Source of the DNA: Paracoccaceae bacterium
Lineage (GTDB): Bacteria; Pseudomonadota; Alphaproteobacteria; Rhodobacterales; Rhodobacteraceae
NCBI GenBank assembly: GCA_020630695.1
Contig: JAHDIS010000006.1
Coordinates: forward strand, 1 to 64,000
Length of the DNA: 64,000 bases
Direction: 5' to 3'
Shown here piece by piece: positions 1-9,850 of the stretch (positions are counted from its first letter, which is position 1; the number at the start of each line of letters is the position of its first letter). Both the position numbers and the translations under genes were made by a program. A model generated the notes under the pieces. It made no database searches. It saw only the letters and a list, made by a program, of their open reading frames with translations, and was not told where the DNA came from.

Positions 1-187
1 CCGGAATACCATGGATTTCCATCAATCGGCGCAAGCTTCGCGTGTCTTCTGCAGCGAGCACATCAGCGCTCGCCAGAATATCCAATGCACGCAGTGTTAT
101 GTCCCGCGCGTTGCCGATTGGTGTCGCCAAAAGAAAAAGACCCGGCGTCAATTCGCTCTTTTTGTGAATCGTCACTGGACCCCTCAT
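1..187 (-). CDS. rsmI: RsmI, 16S rRNA (cytidine-1402-2'-O)-methyltransferase, N-terminal part (cut by window edge)
   Basis: Reading the minus strand from the ATG at 187 gives 62 residues before the left edge. They contain [16 protein letters not shown] and the segment DVLAAEDTR, which are the hallmark N-terminal motifs of RsmI, the tetrapyrrole-methylase-fold enzyme that 2'-O-methylates C1402 in the 16S rRNA decoding centre. An in-frame stop lies at 197-199, so the start must be this ATG or a GTG four codons further in. The divergent arrangement with an LpoA-like gene is also known from other proteobacteria, including E. coli. The C-terminal three quarters lie outside the window. Confidence 0.9.
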   Translation of the reverse strand, partial: MRGPVTIHKKSELTPGLFLLATPIGNARDITLRALDILASADVLAAEDTRSLRRLMEIHGIP

Positions 188-261
188 CCCGCTCGTTTAT
201 GATTGCCGCAATGCCGCGCGGGTCCTCACCCCGCGTCTGACAACGAGGGAGTAGTTTGTCC

Positions 262-1446
262 ATGTTTGCTGTTTTGTCCCCATTGCGCAAGGCTTTGCGC
301 CCCTTTGCCTTTGCTCTTGGCGCTCTTGCGCTGACGGCCTGTGAACCCATTGACCTTGGTAGCCTCGGCGGCACCACCGGTGGCGGGCCACAGATTGACC
401 CGAATGCCAAAGTGCAGGTTGCGCTTTTGGTTCCCAAAAGTGACCCGCAAGCGGGCAAACTGGGCGCGGAACTGGAAAATGCAGCCCGGCTGGCCATTGC
501 CGATCTGGGTGCACAGATTGACCTGCGTGTTTATGACACTGCCGGGAACGCGACCACCGCCGCCGCACAGGCTCAGCGTGCCGTCGACGAAGGCGCAAAG
601 ATCATTCTTGGACCGCTGCGTCAGGAAACTGCGAACAGCGCCGGTCTGGCCGTTGTCGATGAAGGCATCAACGTTCTCGCTTTTTCGAACAACCCAACAA
701 TTGCCGGCGGAAACGTCTTTGTTTTGGGCCAGACGTTCAACAACATCGCTGATCGCCTGATGGGTTTCGCACGCAAGCAAGGCAAAAACAGTGTCGTTGT
801 GGTGCATTCCGATGATGTGCCCGGACAGGTTGGCCGTAACGCCATTCAACAGGCAGCGACACGCAATGGGATCACTGTTGTATCCAGCCAAGGATACCAG
901 TTGTCTATTGAGGGCGTAAACGCGACGGCCAAGTCAGCGGCTGCTGCGGCGACCAGCGGAAATGCGTCTTTGTTCATCACCACTGATGCAAACAATGCGG
1001 CTCTGCCGATGCTTCTGCAAACATTGCCCGACAACGGAGCGCAGCCCGGTGCCGTTCAGTACATTGGTTTGTCACGCTGGGATGTACGCCCAGACCTGTT
1101 TGGTCTGCCCGGCGCAGAGGGTGCATGGTTCACATTGCCGGATCAGGCACAGCAGACAGCTTTCACCGCCAAGTACCGCGCAGCACATGGCGCTGCACCG
1201 AACCCTCTGACAAGCCTTGGGTATGACGGTATGGCCGCCATTGCCGGTCTGATCAAAGCGGGCCGCAAGGATGCTTTGACCGCAAAGGCGCTGACGCGTC
1301 CGAATGGCTTCAACGGCGCGAATGGCATGTTCCGACTGCTTCCAGATGGAACCAATCAACGTGCGCTGGCAATTGCCACCGTGCGCAACAATCAGATGGT
1401 GATCCTTGAACCAGCTCCAAAAAGCTTCGGCGGCGCCGGCTTCTAA
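262..1446 (+). CDS. LpoA-like penicillin-binding protein activator (lipoprotein)
   Basis: The predicted 394-residue protein begins with a basic n-region, a hydrophobic stretch and the lipobox LTAC, so it should be a lipid-anchored periplasmic or outer-membrane lipoprotein. The mature part has the type 1 periplasmic binding-protein fold seen in LpoA-like activators: VALLVPKSDP near the start, then IILGPLRQET, and NVLAFSNN. LpoA proteins stimulate class A penicillin-binding proteins during peptidoglycan synthesis; activation of a specific PBP here is inference. An upstream TTG at 256 is an alternative start with a closer Shine-Dalgarno (GAGGGA at 245-250). The 3' end overlaps the predicted start of glnD. 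Confidence 0.85.
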   Translation: MFAVLSPLRKALRPFAFALGALALTACEPIDLGSLGGTTGGGPQIDPNAKVQVALLVPKSDPQAGKLGAELENAARLAIADLGAQIDLRVYDTAGNATTAAAQAQRAVDEGAKIILGPLRQETANSAGLAVVDEGINVLAFSNNPTIAGGNVFVLGQTFNNIADRLMGFARKQGKNSVVVVHSDDVPGQVGRNAIQQAATRNGITVVSSQGYQLSIEGVNATAKSAAAAATSGNASLFITTDANNAALPMLLQTLPDNGAQPGAVQYIGLSRWDVRPDLFGLPGAEGAWFTLPDQAQQTAFTAKYRAAHGAAPNPLTSLGYDGMAAIAGLIKAGRKDALTAKALTRPNGFNGANGMFRLLPDGTNQRALAIATVRNNQMVILEPAPKSFGGAGF

Positions 1447-4207
1447 AGCGCAAACCGACCAGCTGCCGGACGACCTAATCGCTCCGGCAGCCGAAATTTT
1501 CGATCTTCCAGAAATTCGGCAAACCCTGTTTGCGGCCATATCGCCAGACGCGAGTGAGGCTGAGGTACGATCAGCAACGGTCAAGGTTCTGATTGCCGCA
1601 CAGAAGGAAGGCCGCGCTGCGATCGAGGCCGCCTTCAAAGCCGAACCATTCGGAGCGCGCAGAACAGCGCGTGCTTACACCTGGCTGACCGACGGAATGG
1701 TGCGTTTGGTCTTTGAAGTCGCCTCGCAGCGTTTGCACAGATTGCCAAATCCTACCGAAGGCGAACGCATCGCCGTTGTTGCAGTCGGCGGCTACGGGCG
1801 AGGGGAAATGGCCCCTTTCTCGGATGTCGATCTTCTGTTTCTGACGCCATACAAAATCACGCCTTGGGCCGAGAGTCTCATCGAGTCGATGCTCTACATG
1901 CTTTGGGACCTCAAACTGAAGGTCGGCCACAGTTCTCGCACGGTTCGTGATTGCCTCAGGTTGGGTGCAGAGGATTTCACCATTCGAACGGCAATGCTGG
2001 AAAACCGATTTGTGATCGGCCACCAGCCTTTGGCCGAAGAACTGGACGAGCGGCTCCACAAAGAGCTTTTCGCCGGAACCGCCCGCGAGTTTGTCGAGGC
2101 CAAGCTGGAAGAACGCGATGCGCGTCACGACAAACAAGGCCAGCGTTATATGGTCGAGCCCAATGTGAAAGAGGGCAAAGGCGGGCTCCGTGATCTGCAA
2201 TCTCTGTACTGGATCACGAAGTACATCCACGGCACGGATGACACATCGGAATTGGTCCGGCTGGGCGTTTTCAGACCCGAAGAATACGAAACATTCCAGA
2301 CGGCAGAACGGTTTTTGTGGGCCGTACGCAGTCATCTTCATCTGGCTGCAAACCGAGCGGTCGAACAGTTGTCCTTTGATATGCAGGTCGAAGTGGCTTC
2401 GCGCATGGGATATTCTGACAAAGGCGGACGGCGCGCGGTGGAATGGTTCATGCAGGACTATTTCCGCAATGCGACAGCTGTTGGTGATCTAACCCGGATT
2501 TTCCTGACATCGCTGGAGGCAGACCATACCAAGGCTGCCCCCTTGCTGGTTCGGTTCTTCAAGCGCCAACCCAAGGTTAAACAGGGCTATCAGATCGAAA
2601 ATGGCCGTCTTGCGATCAGCAACGATGCGGAATTTCTGGCCGACAAACTGAACATGCTTCGCCTTTTTGAAGAAGCGCTCAGAACCGGATTGCTGATCCA
2701 TCCGGATGCGATGCGTCTGGTGAAGGCAAACCTCGATCTGATCGATGACGATTTGCGGTCAAGCAAAGAAGCGCGGCGTATTTTTCTGGATCTGCTGCTG
2801 AAGCACGGGAACCCGGATCGCGCGATCCGCCGGATGAATGAACTGGGCGTTCTGTCTGCACTGATCCCGGAATTCGCCCCGATCGTGGCCATGATGCAGT
2901 TCAATATGTATCATCACTACACGGTCGACGAACACACTATCCAGTGCATTTGGCATCTTTCAGAGATCGAGCATGAGAACCTTCTCGAAGAGTTGCCGGT
3001 CGCATCCACCATTCTGAAAGAAGGCGTCAATCGTCGCGTTCTTTATGTCGCCCTGCTCTTGCATGACATCGGCAAAGGCCGGGACGAAGATCACTCGGTT
3101 CTCGGCGCAAAAATCGCGCGGGTGGTGGCGCCACGGCTGGGGCTGAACAAAAAGGAATGCGAGACGGTCGAATGGCTGGTTCGCTACCACCTTTTGATGT
3201 CTGACATGGCCCAGAAACGGGACATCGCGGATCCCAGAACCGTCCGGGATTTTGCCAAGCTCGTTCAGACCCGCGAGCGTCTGGACCTGCTGTGCGTTCT
3301 CACGGTGTGCGACATTCGCGGGGTTGGTCCTGGCACCTGGAACAATTGGAAGGCGGCCCTTATCCGGGCCTTGTATCGCCAAACCAGACGCGCCCTTGAG
3401 GACGGGATGGAGGCGCTCAATCGGGAAAATCGTGGCGCCGAAGCCAAGAAACTGCTGCGCGAAAGTCTCAAGGATTGGGACGGCAAGGACCTGCGCACGG
3501 AAACCGGACGCCACTATGCGCCTTATTGGCAGGGTCTGCATGTGACCGCCCATGTTGTGTTCGCAAACTTGCTGCGCGACATTGGCAACGACGAAATCCA
3601 AATCGACATCCATCCGGACGAAGACCGTGATGCGACCCGGGTTTGTTTTGCACTGCAGGACCACCCCGGTATCTTTTCACGCCTGTCTGGGGCTTTGGCG
3701 TTGGTCGGCGCAAATGTTGTGGACGCACGGTCGTTCACAACCAAGGACGGCTATGTCACAGCGGCTTTCTGGATTCAGGATGGGGATGGCGCCCCTTATG
3801 ACGAAATCCGCATTCCACGTTTGCGCGACATGATCCGCAAGACACTGGCTGGCGAAGTGATCGCGCGCGATGCCATCAAATCCAAGGATAAACTCAAGAA
3901 ACGCGAAAAGGCATTCCGTGTACCGACGTCCATTACATTCGACAACGATGGTTCCGAGATCTTTACCATTATCGAAGTCGACACGCGGGATCGCCCCGGC
4001 CTGCTCTATGACCTGACCCGGACACTGGCCAATTCAAACGTCTACATCGCGTCTGCCGTGATCGCGACATATGGCGAACAAGTGGTCGATACGTTCTACG
4101 TCAAAGACATGTTCGGGCTGAAGTTCCATTCGGAAGGTAAACAAAAGACGCTCGAAAAACGCCTGCGCGAGGCGATAACAGCCGGTGTTGAACGGGCGCT
4201 GGATTAA
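1406..4207 (+). CDS. glnD: GlnD, bifunctional PII uridylyltransferase / uridylyl-removing enzyme
   Basis: The 933-residue product has the full GlnD architecture. A nucleotidyltransferase domain contains GGYGRGEMAPFSDVDLLF around residues 128-145, followed by the PII-uridylylation helical region. An HD hydrolase domain has LLHDIGKG near residue 551. Two C-terminal ACT domains (around 740 and 851, each with a D-PG core) sense glutamine. The enzyme adds or removes UMP on PII proteins according to nitrogen status. The annotated TTG start overlaps the preceding gene by 41 bp; the first 25 residues look non-conserved, so the exact start is uncertain. The stop codon overlaps that of the convergent amidase gene. 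Confidence 0.95.
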   Translation: MNQLQKASAAPASKAQTDQLPDDLIAPAAEIFDLPEIRQTLFAAISPDASEAEVRSATVKVLIAAQKEGRAAIEAAFKAEPFGARRTARAYTWLTDGMVRLVFEVASQRLHRLPNPTEGERIAVVAVGGYGRGEMAPFSDVDLLFLTPYKITPWAESLIESMLYMLWDLKLKVGHSSRTVRDCLRLGAEDFTIRTAMLENRFVIGHQPLAEELDERLHKELFAGTAREFVEAKLEERDARHDKQGQRYMVEPNVKEGKGGLRDLQSLYWITKYIHGTDDTSELVRLGVFRPEEYETFQTAERFLWAVRSHLHLAANRAVEQLSFDMQVEVASRMGYSDKGGRRAVEWFMQDYFRNATAVGDLTRIFLTSLEADHTKAAPLLVRFFKRQPKVKQGYQIENGRLAISNDAEFLADKLNMLRLFEEALRTGLLIHPDAMRLVKANLDLIDDDLRSSKEARRIFLDLLLKHGNPDRAIRRMNELGVLSALIPEFAPIVAMMQFNMYHHYTVDEHTIQCIWHLSEIEHENLLEELPVASTILKEGVNRRVLYVALLLHDIGKGRDEDHSVLGAKIARVVAPRLGLNKKECETVEWLVRYHLLMSDMAQKRDIADPRTVRDFAKLVQTRERLDLLCVLTVCDIRGVGPGTWNNWKAALIRALYRQTRRALEDGMEALNRENRGAEAKKLLRESLKDWDGKDLRTETGRHYAPYWQGLHVTAHVVFANLLRDIGNDEIQIDIHPDEDRDATRVCFALQDHPGIFSRLSGALALVGANVVDARSFTTKDGYVTAAFWIQDGDGAPYDEIRIPRLRDMIRKTLAGEVIARDAIKSKDKLKKREKAFRVPTSITFDNDGSEIFTIIEVDTRDRPGLLYDLTRTLANSNVYIASAVIATYGEQVVDTFYVKDMFGLKFHSEGKQKTLEKRLREAITAGVERALD

Positions 4208-4875
4208 CCACGCCGCGCCTTGATCGCCTCGATGATCGCCGGCATTTGTCGGGTTAGAAGCTTGCCTGGACAGAGCGTCTGGGCAACGTCGCGATGCCCG
4301 CCAATGTTTTCGAGCGGGATATCGAAACGCGCGGACAATTCGTCCAGCAAAGCGATCAAAGCATTCAACTGCTCTTGGGTTGGCTCCGATCGCTCGAAAT
4401 TGCCATCCAGTACAACTGTGATGTGTTGGGAAATGGGTGTGCTGTACGTCGTGTTGGAATAGGCCGCATACCGCAATTCGCGGCCTTCCCCGATAGAGCC
4501 ATCGGCCGAGATAAAGAAATGGTATGGCAGGTCGCCCAGAAATATCTGCTTTTCCGTCCCGTTTCCGTAGTCGATCCGATAGGAAAACATCTGCCTTTGA
4601 AAGGACTTCAGATTCTGAGCCAAGGGTTTGGCACTGGCTGTTCTGGCGGTGTGATGGACCGTCAGATACCGCGCTTCACCGCGCTTTGGCATGGCGTTCT
4701 CGGCCGCCACGCGCCTTGAACCAGTCGCACGGTTTTCTATGGGCTGCGCACGTTGCGTGACCGCGGGCGCCGCGCCCCATTGGCTGCGGTCCAGAATTTC
4801 CAGAGCGTCCGCACGGACAACTCCGACACCATTGACCACCAACAAAACGGCCAATGCCAAAATGCGCAGGATCAT
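4204..4875 (-). CDS. Exported N-acetylmuramoyl-L-alanine amidase (PGRP / Amidase_2 family)
   Basis: From the ATG at 4875 the product is 223 residues with a signal peptide ending near VVRADA. The catalytic domain shows YLTVHHTART (first zinc-ligand histidine), YHFFISADGSIGEGR, and GGHRDVAQTLCPG near the C-terminus, which supplies the second histidine and the cysteine ligand. These are the zinc ligands of peptidoglycan-recognition-type amidases. It would cleave the amide between MurNAc and the peptide stem in the periplasm. A TTG seven codons upstream is possible but less likely. It ends tail-to-tail with glnD, sharing 4 bp. Confidence 0.85.
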   Translation of the reverse strand: MILRILALAVLLVVNGVGVVRADALEILDRSQWGAAPAVTQRAQPIENRATGSRRVAAENAMPKRGEARYLTVHHTARTASAKPLAQNLKSFQRQMFSYRIDYGNGTEKQIFLGDLPYHFFISADGSIGEGRELRYAAYSNTTYSTPISQHITVVLDGNFERSEPTQEQLNALIALLDELSARFDIPLENIGGHRDVAQTLCPGKLLTRQMPAIIEAIKARRG

Positions 4876-5004
4876 GACACTTCCAAATGCATGCAAATAA
4901 TGTCCACCCTACTCCGCAAATCCCACCCGGGCAAACGCTGCCCGTTTACGGCGAAGGGGCAATAAGCTAGGCAAGGACTACGGGCACATAAAATTGGGCA
5001 GTCA

Positions 5005-6561
5005 ATGAAACCCATCCGGCTAATTTCAGGCGTATTGACGGTAGGGTTCTGGACCCTGATGAGCCGAATACTGGGGGTTGTGCGCGAAGTGCTGATCCTT
5101 GGATTGATCGGCCCCGGCCCGGTCATGGATGCCTTTGTCGCCGCCTTTCGACTTCCGAACATGTTCCGCCGCTTTTTCGCGGAAGGCGCGTTCAATGCTG
5201 CCTTTGTTCCAATGTTTTCCAAGAAACTGGAAGCAGACGAAGACCCGATTGGATTTGCCCGAGATGCCATGAACGGCCTTGCCATGGTTCTGCTGGTTCT
5301 GACCGGTCTGGCCCTTGTCTTTATGCCCGCCCTTGTCTGGGCAACCGCAGGCGGATTTGCGAGCGACGACCGATTTGACCTGACCGTTGGCTATGGGCGC
5401 ATCATCTTTCCTTATATCCTGCTGATATCCTTGGCAGCCCTGTTTTCAGGAGCGTTGAATGCTTCGGGCCGTTTCGCGGCCGCGGCCGCTGCGCCTGTCT
5501 TTCTCAACATCTTTGTGATCACCGCCATGCTGATCGCGCAGGCCACCGGAGGCGACGCGATCGTCTGGCTGGTCTGGACCATTCCGGTCGCGGGCATTGC
5601 CCAGCTTGCGCTAGTCTGGATTGCCGCCGACCGCGCAGGCATTCGGTTGCGCCCCGGACGACCACGCCTGACACCCGATATGAAGCGGCTTGTGGTCATC
5701 GCCATACCGGCGGCGCTTGCCGGAGGCGTGATGCAAATCAACCTTCTGGTTGGTCAACAAGTGGCCAGCCACTTCGAAAAAGCGGTTGGCTGGCTCTATG
5801 CGGCAGACCGTCTTTATCAGCTGCCGCTGGGTGTTGTTGGAATTGCCGTTGGCATCGTTCTGCTGCCTGACCTGTCCCGACGACTGAAGGCGCAGGATGA
5901 TATGGGCGGCAAAGAGGCGTTTTCCCGAGCAGGAGAGCTTAGCCTCGCTCTTACGATCCCCTGTGCTGTGGCGCTGGTTGTCATTCCTTTGCCGCTGGTC
6001 TCGGTTCTGTTTGAACGCGGTGCGACCGGCGCAGACGACAGCGCGGCAATAGCGATGGCCGTGGCAATCTATGGACTGGGGTTGCCAGCCTTTGTTTTGC
6101 AAAAAGTGCTTCAGCCGCTTTTCTTTGCGCGCGAAGACACCCGCAGCCCGTTTCGCTATGCGGTGTGGGCGATGGCAATCAACGCCATTTTGGCGATCGG
6201 ACTGGCGCCGGTGATCGGATGGATCGCGCCGGCCATTGCAACCACGGTGGCCGGTTGGGTCATGGTTGCGATGCTGGCCAGAGGGGCCAAGGGCCTTGGG
6301 AACGTGGCACAGTTTGATGCCCGATTTTTTGCCCGGCTCTGGCGCATCTGTCTGGCCTCGGCTTTTATGGGCGTTGTTCTATGGTTCGCTCAAAAACTGA
6401 TGTGGAACTGGCTGATCGCTGACTACATTCGCTATGCCGCATTAACCCTCTTGGTCGTGATCGGCATGTTTGCCTATGGTGTGTTCGGACAAATCGCAGG
6501 CGCTTTCAGTCTTTCAGAAATGCGCAGTGCGTTCCGCAGAGGAAGTCGTAAAAAAGAATGA
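5005..6561 (+). CDS. murJ: MurJ, lipid II flippase
   Basis: This 518-residue polytopic membrane protein matches the MurJ/MviN family in length and sequence. It has the N-terminal segment TLMSRILGVVREVL, then AFVAAFRLPNMFRRFFAEGAF containing the conserved Arg/Phe-rich loop, and about fourteen hydrophobic helices. MurJ flips undecaprenyl-linked lipid II to the periplasmic side for peptidoglycan assembly. The stop overlaps the ATG of the next gene (ATGA at 6558-6561), so the two are probably translationally coupled. The neighbouring amidase and LpoA-like genes also concern the cell wall. Confidence 0.95.
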   Translation: MKPIRLISGVLTVGFWTLMSRILGVVREVLILGLIGPGPVMDAFVAAFRLPNMFRRFFAEGAFNAAFVPMFSKKLEADEDPIGFARDAMNGLAMVLLVLTGLALVFMPALVWATAGGFASDDRFDLTVGYGRIIFPYILLISLAALFSGALNASGRFAAAAAAPVFLNIFVITAMLIAQATGGDAIVWLVWTIPVAGIAQLALVWIAADRAGIRLRPGRPRLTPDMKRLVVIAIPAALAGGVMQINLLVGQQVASHFEKAVGWLYAADRLYQLPLGVVGIAVGIVLLPDLSRRLKAQDDMGGKEAFSRAGELSLALTIPCAVALVVIPLPLVSVLFERGATGADDSAAIAMAVAIYGLGLPAFVLQKVLQPLFFAREDTRSPFRYAVWAMAINAILAIGLAPVIGWIAPAIATTVAGWVMVAMLARGAKGLGNVAQFDARFFARLWRICLASAFMGVVLWFAQKLMWNWLIADYIRYAALTLLVVIGMFAYGVFGQIAGAFSLSEMRSAFRRGSRKKE

Positions 6562-7997
6562 CCCCGAAATCCCTGATCACCGCTGATGAAGGCCTGCCGG
6601 CGCTGGAAAGACTGGTCGCAAGCGCGCAAACCGAATTGCTCATGTCGTTCCCGGCGCTCGATCCCAATGCGCCGCTGCGCGAACAAGCTCTGCGCGAACG
6701 CGGATTGGAAACATGGGCCGATTTGATTGCCTTGGTGGCCCGGCGGGGCGTTCGCATTCAGATGCTGATCGCAGATTTTGATCCACAGTTCGCAAGCGCA
6801 TCACACCGCAAAGCATGGGCCGCCGCATCGGGTTTTGCCGATGTGGCACAAGGGGACACACAAATTCTGTGTGCACCTCACACACATCGCGCAGGCGCGT
6901 TTTGGACCTTGTTCATGGGCAGATCGCTGCGCCGCGCAATCCGCGCAATCAAAGCGGATGACAGCACTGCCCTGACCCCAGTGCAGCGCCGGGTCCTGAG
7001 CACCGGACCAGAGTTGAGACCGGCATTGGTGCGTCAGAAATTCGCCATCGCAGATGGTCATTCATCCGTGGTCGGTGGCGTGGACATCGAACATCATCAA
7101 ACAACGCCGGATGACGATGTTTCAGCGCCGACCGAACTGCGGCATGACCTATCTGTATTGATAGAAGATGCTGACTATTGCGGGGCGCTCAGGTCTCATT
7201 TTGCAGAATGCTGGAACGCGGCAATCGATGCTGGTTTGAAATCGCTGGCGGCACATCCCACCCGTTTTGATACAGCCAAAAAACCACAAAGCCGCGCTGA
7301 TCTGCGGCTCGTGCGAACGATGTCACAGCCTGCCAAAGGCTTTGCCCAGCTTGGTCCGAAACCCGTTGTGCGCGACCACGAAACAAACGTGCTGCGGATC
7401 GTGGAACAGGCACGGCGATATCTCTACATCGAAACCCAGTTTTTGCGTCATGGTCCAGTCATCGACGCGCTATGCGCCGCAGCCTTGACCGTACCAGAGC
7501 TGCAGGTCATCATCGTGTTGCCTGCTGTGTCAGCACAAATCCACCCGGCGAGCGAGGCCGGATGGAACACGAGGCATGGTCACGCTTTGCAGGTTAAGGC
7601 GGTCGACAAGCTGCGTGCCAGCTTTGGCAAGCGTATCGCCTTTGTCTCACCCAAACACACTGCCACGCATCAAGAAAGCAAACCCAGTATCGGTTCAGGC
7701 GTCCTGATCTGTGATGATCGCCTTGCGATGGTGGGATCGTTCAATCTGAACGGCCGTTCAATGCTTTGGGACAGCGAAGTTTCTGTGCTGGTCAAGGACC
7801 CGGGGTTTGCCGCTGATCTGCTGTCCCGTTTGGCTGCAAAATGGATGGGCGATACAGCGTACGATCCACGACTTGCCGTGACTTGGGACACCGCAGCAGG
7901 GCTGAATGATCCTGGCGCGACGATCGCACCCTATGCTCACAAGGATGCCAAGCGGCTTGCACGGAAGGCCCGTCTGTTGCCTGACGCCTTGTTCTGA
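6558..7997 (+). CDS. Phospholipase-D-fold protein with degenerate HKD motifs (predicted inactive)
   Basis: The 479-residue protein keeps the two-lobed phospholipase D layout. Lobe one ends in RQKFAIADGHSSVVGGVDIE (residues ~158-177), where the expected HxK...D motif has Arg in place of His. Lobe two has GSGVLICDDRLAMVGSFNLN (~379-398), where both His and Lys of the second HKD are replaced by Gly while the rest, including GSFNLNGRSM and the acidic SE pair, is retained. Both catalytic histidines therefore appear absent. Family members act on phospholipids or nucleic acids; this one may be a binding or scaffold paralogue. It overlaps murJ by 4 bp and converges on the rhomboid gene. Confidence 0.8.
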   Translation: MTPKSLITADEGLPALERLVASAQTELLMSFPALDPNAPLREQALRERGLETWADLIALVARRGVRIQMLIADFDPQFASASHRKAWAAASGFADVAQGDTQILCAPHTHRAGAFWTLFMGRSLRRAIRAIKADDSTALTPVQRRVLSTGPELRPALVRQKFAIADGHSSVVGGVDIEHHQTTPDDDVSAPTELRHDLSVLIEDADYCGALRSHFAECWNAAIDAGLKSLAAHPTRFDTAKKPQSRADLRLVRTMSQPAKGFAQLGPKPVVRDHETNVLRIVEQARRYLYIETQFLRHGPVIDALCAAALTVPELQVIIVLPAVSAQIHPASEAGWNTRHGHALQVKAVDKLRASFGKRIAFVSPKHTATHQESKPSIGSGVLICDDRLAMVGSFNLNGRSMLWDSEVSVLVKDPGFAADLLSRLAAKWMGDTAYDPRLAVTWDTAAGLNDPGATIAPYAHKDAKRLARKARLLPDALF

Positions 7998-8015
7998 TCC
8001 AAACAGGCGCCAAGC

Positions 8016-8702
8016 TTACTGACGCCGCACACGGCGCAAGAACCGTGTCCAGCCACCATCCACCATAACAACCGCCATCGCAAAGCCGGTGACGAAACCG
8101 GCTATGTCGGCCACCCAGTCCGAACCTCCGCCAAACAAGACGCCGAACACCAACTGGATCCCGAGCAAAAATGCAATCAGCGTGAACGCGCGTGTCTGCG
8201 GCGCGCCAGTTTCCCCCAAGCGCAGCCACAACTGATACGTAAACGCCCCGATCAGACCATAGACTGGCGGATACCCACCCACGAGAAAGCGTGGGTCATC
8301 CAGCAAAAGGGCCCATACCAATGCGCCAACTATCCCAGAGATGACAAAGATCACGGCAACACGCAGGCCGCTCATCCCCTCCGAGACGATCTTGCCCATC
8401 GCCAGTAGGATAACGGCGGCAAACAGCATGTGATAAAAACTGCCATGAATAAATGGGTAAGTGACAAAGCGCACCAGATGATCCATTGGCCAACTGCCGG
8501 TGGTGACCATCCATTCGAACACCGTGTCCGAGAACCCATAGGTTTCGATGACCTGATTGCGCCAGCCGACGGCGCCCCGGCCACCGATCAAGCCACGTGC
8601 GCCTAGGTTCAGTGCGATCTCGATCCCAACCATGAGCAAAAACATGGTGGCCACGAGCGGATTGATCGGATTGACCGGATTTTCATTGTGCGGATGGGTC
8701 AT
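8016..8702 (-). CDS. Rhomboid-family membrane protein lacking catalytic Ser and His (pseudo-protease)
   Basis: From the ATG at 8702 the product is 228 residues with about six transmembrane helices and rhomboid family landmarks: FIHGSFYHMLFAAVILLAMG (the HxxxxH...N-type helix 2 region) and a C-terminal GGxxxG-like helix. The active-site helix reads VGGYPPVYGLIGAF instead of the canonical GASG-containing sequence, and the helix that should carry the catalytic His reads DWVADIAGF, with Asp at that place. It is thus predicted to be an inactive rhomboid, as iRhoms and some bacterial homologues are. A longer reading frame extends upstream but would overlap trpS, so the internal ATG is preferred. 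Confidence 0.8.
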   Translation of the reverse strand: MTHPHNENPVNPINPLVATMFLLMVGIEIALNLGARGLIGGRGAVGWRNQVIETYGFSDTVFEWMVTTGSWPMDHLVRFVTYPFIHGSFYHMLFAAVILLAMGKIVSEGMSGLRVAVIFVISGIVGALVWALLLDDPRFLVGGYPPVYGLIGAFTYQLWLRLGETGAPQTRAFTLIAFLLGIQLVFGVLFGGGSDWVADIAGFVTGFAMAVVMVDGGWTRFLRRVRRQ

Positions 8703-8778
8703 CGCGGGGCTCTTCCTTGACGGCATGTGTGGCCATGGGTAAGCCACCCGAACGCAAACTTCCAGACGGAGAGCTCTC

Positions 8779-9807
8779 ATGACAGAGGCTTCGAATAATT
8801 CTGCTTTTACGCCACGCGTGTTTTCGGGCATCCAGCCTTCGGGCGGACTGACGCTTGGGAACTATCTTGGCGCGATTAAACGCTTTGTCGAAATGCAAGG
8901 GCAAGGCTTTGAAACCATCTATTGCATGGTGGATTTGCACGCGATCACAACCTGGCAGGATCCCGAAGTATTGCGCAACAACACGCGCGAGCTTTGCGCT
9001 GGCTATATTGCGTCCGGCATTGATCCCAAGCAGTCGATCCTATTCAACCAGAGCCAAGTGTCCCAACATGCGGAACTGGGCTGGATTTTCAATTGTGTCG
9101 CCCGGATGGGCTGGATGAAACGCATGACCCAGTTCAAGGACAAGGCTGGCAAGAATGCTGAGAACGCCTCGCTCGGGCTGTTTGGTTATCCTGCGCTGAT
9201 GGCCGCGGATATCCTGATCTATCACGCGACGCATGTGCCCGTTGGCGAAGACCAAAAGCAACATCTGGAACTGACACGGGACGTAGCAGCCAAGTTCAAC
9301 CACGATTTCGGCGTCGACTTCTTTCCTATGACTGAGCCGGTAATCGAGGGCGCGGCGACGCGCGTCATGAGCCTGCGCGACGGCACAAAGAAGATGTCCA
9401 AGTCTGATCCTTCGGACCTGAGCCGGATCAATATGACTGACGACGCCGACAGTATCGCGAACAAGATCCGCAAGGCGCGTACCGACCCTGATGGGTTGCC
9501 ATCCGAAATTGAAGGCCTGGAAGGCCGTTCGGAGGCACGCAATCTGGTCAACATCTATGCAGCCCTGAACGAACAATCAGTCGAAGACGTTCTGCGCGAC
9601 GTGGGCGGCAAACAGTTCTCGGAGTTCAAGCCGATGCTGTCTGATCTGGCTGTCAGCAAGCTCTCTCCGATTTCATCGGAAATGGCACGGTTGATGCAGG
9701 CCCCAGACGAGATTGACGCGATCCTGCGGGACGGCGCCGATCAGGCCCGTACGATAGCAGCTCCGATCCTCGACAAGACCTATGAAATCGTCGGAATGGT
9801 GCGCTAG
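8779..9807 (+). CDS. trpS: TrpS, tryptophanyl-tRNA synthetase
   Basis: The 342-residue protein is a class I aminoacyl-tRNA synthetase of the usual bacterial TrpRS length. It begins with [20 protein letters not shown], which carries the HIGH-equivalent motif, and has [10 protein letters not shown] near residue 204 as the KMSKS loop. It charges tRNA-Trp with tryptophan. It is transcribed alone, divergently from the rhomboid-like gene. The ATG at 8779 follows a GGAGAG ribosome-binding site at 8768-8773. Confidence 0.96.
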   Translation: MTEASNNSAFTPRVFSGIQPSGGLTLGNYLGAIKRFVEMQGQGFETIYCMVDLHAITTWQDPEVLRNNTRELCAGYIASGIDPKQSILFNQSQVSQHAELGWIFNCVARMGWMKRMTQFKDKAGKNAENASLGLFGYPALMAADILIYHATHVPVGEDQKQHLELTRDVAAKFNHDFGVDFFPMTEPVIEGAATRVMSLRDGTKKMSKSDPSDLSRINMTDDADSIANKIRKARTDPDGLPSEIEGLEGRSEARNLVNIYAALNEQSVEDVLRDVGGKQFSEFKPMLSDLAVSKLSPISSEMARLMQAPDEIDAILRDGADQARTIAAPILDKTYEIVGMVR

Positions 9808-9850
9808 CCGCGCGCCATTCCACAACGCGCTCAACTACGGGCTTTGAGCA

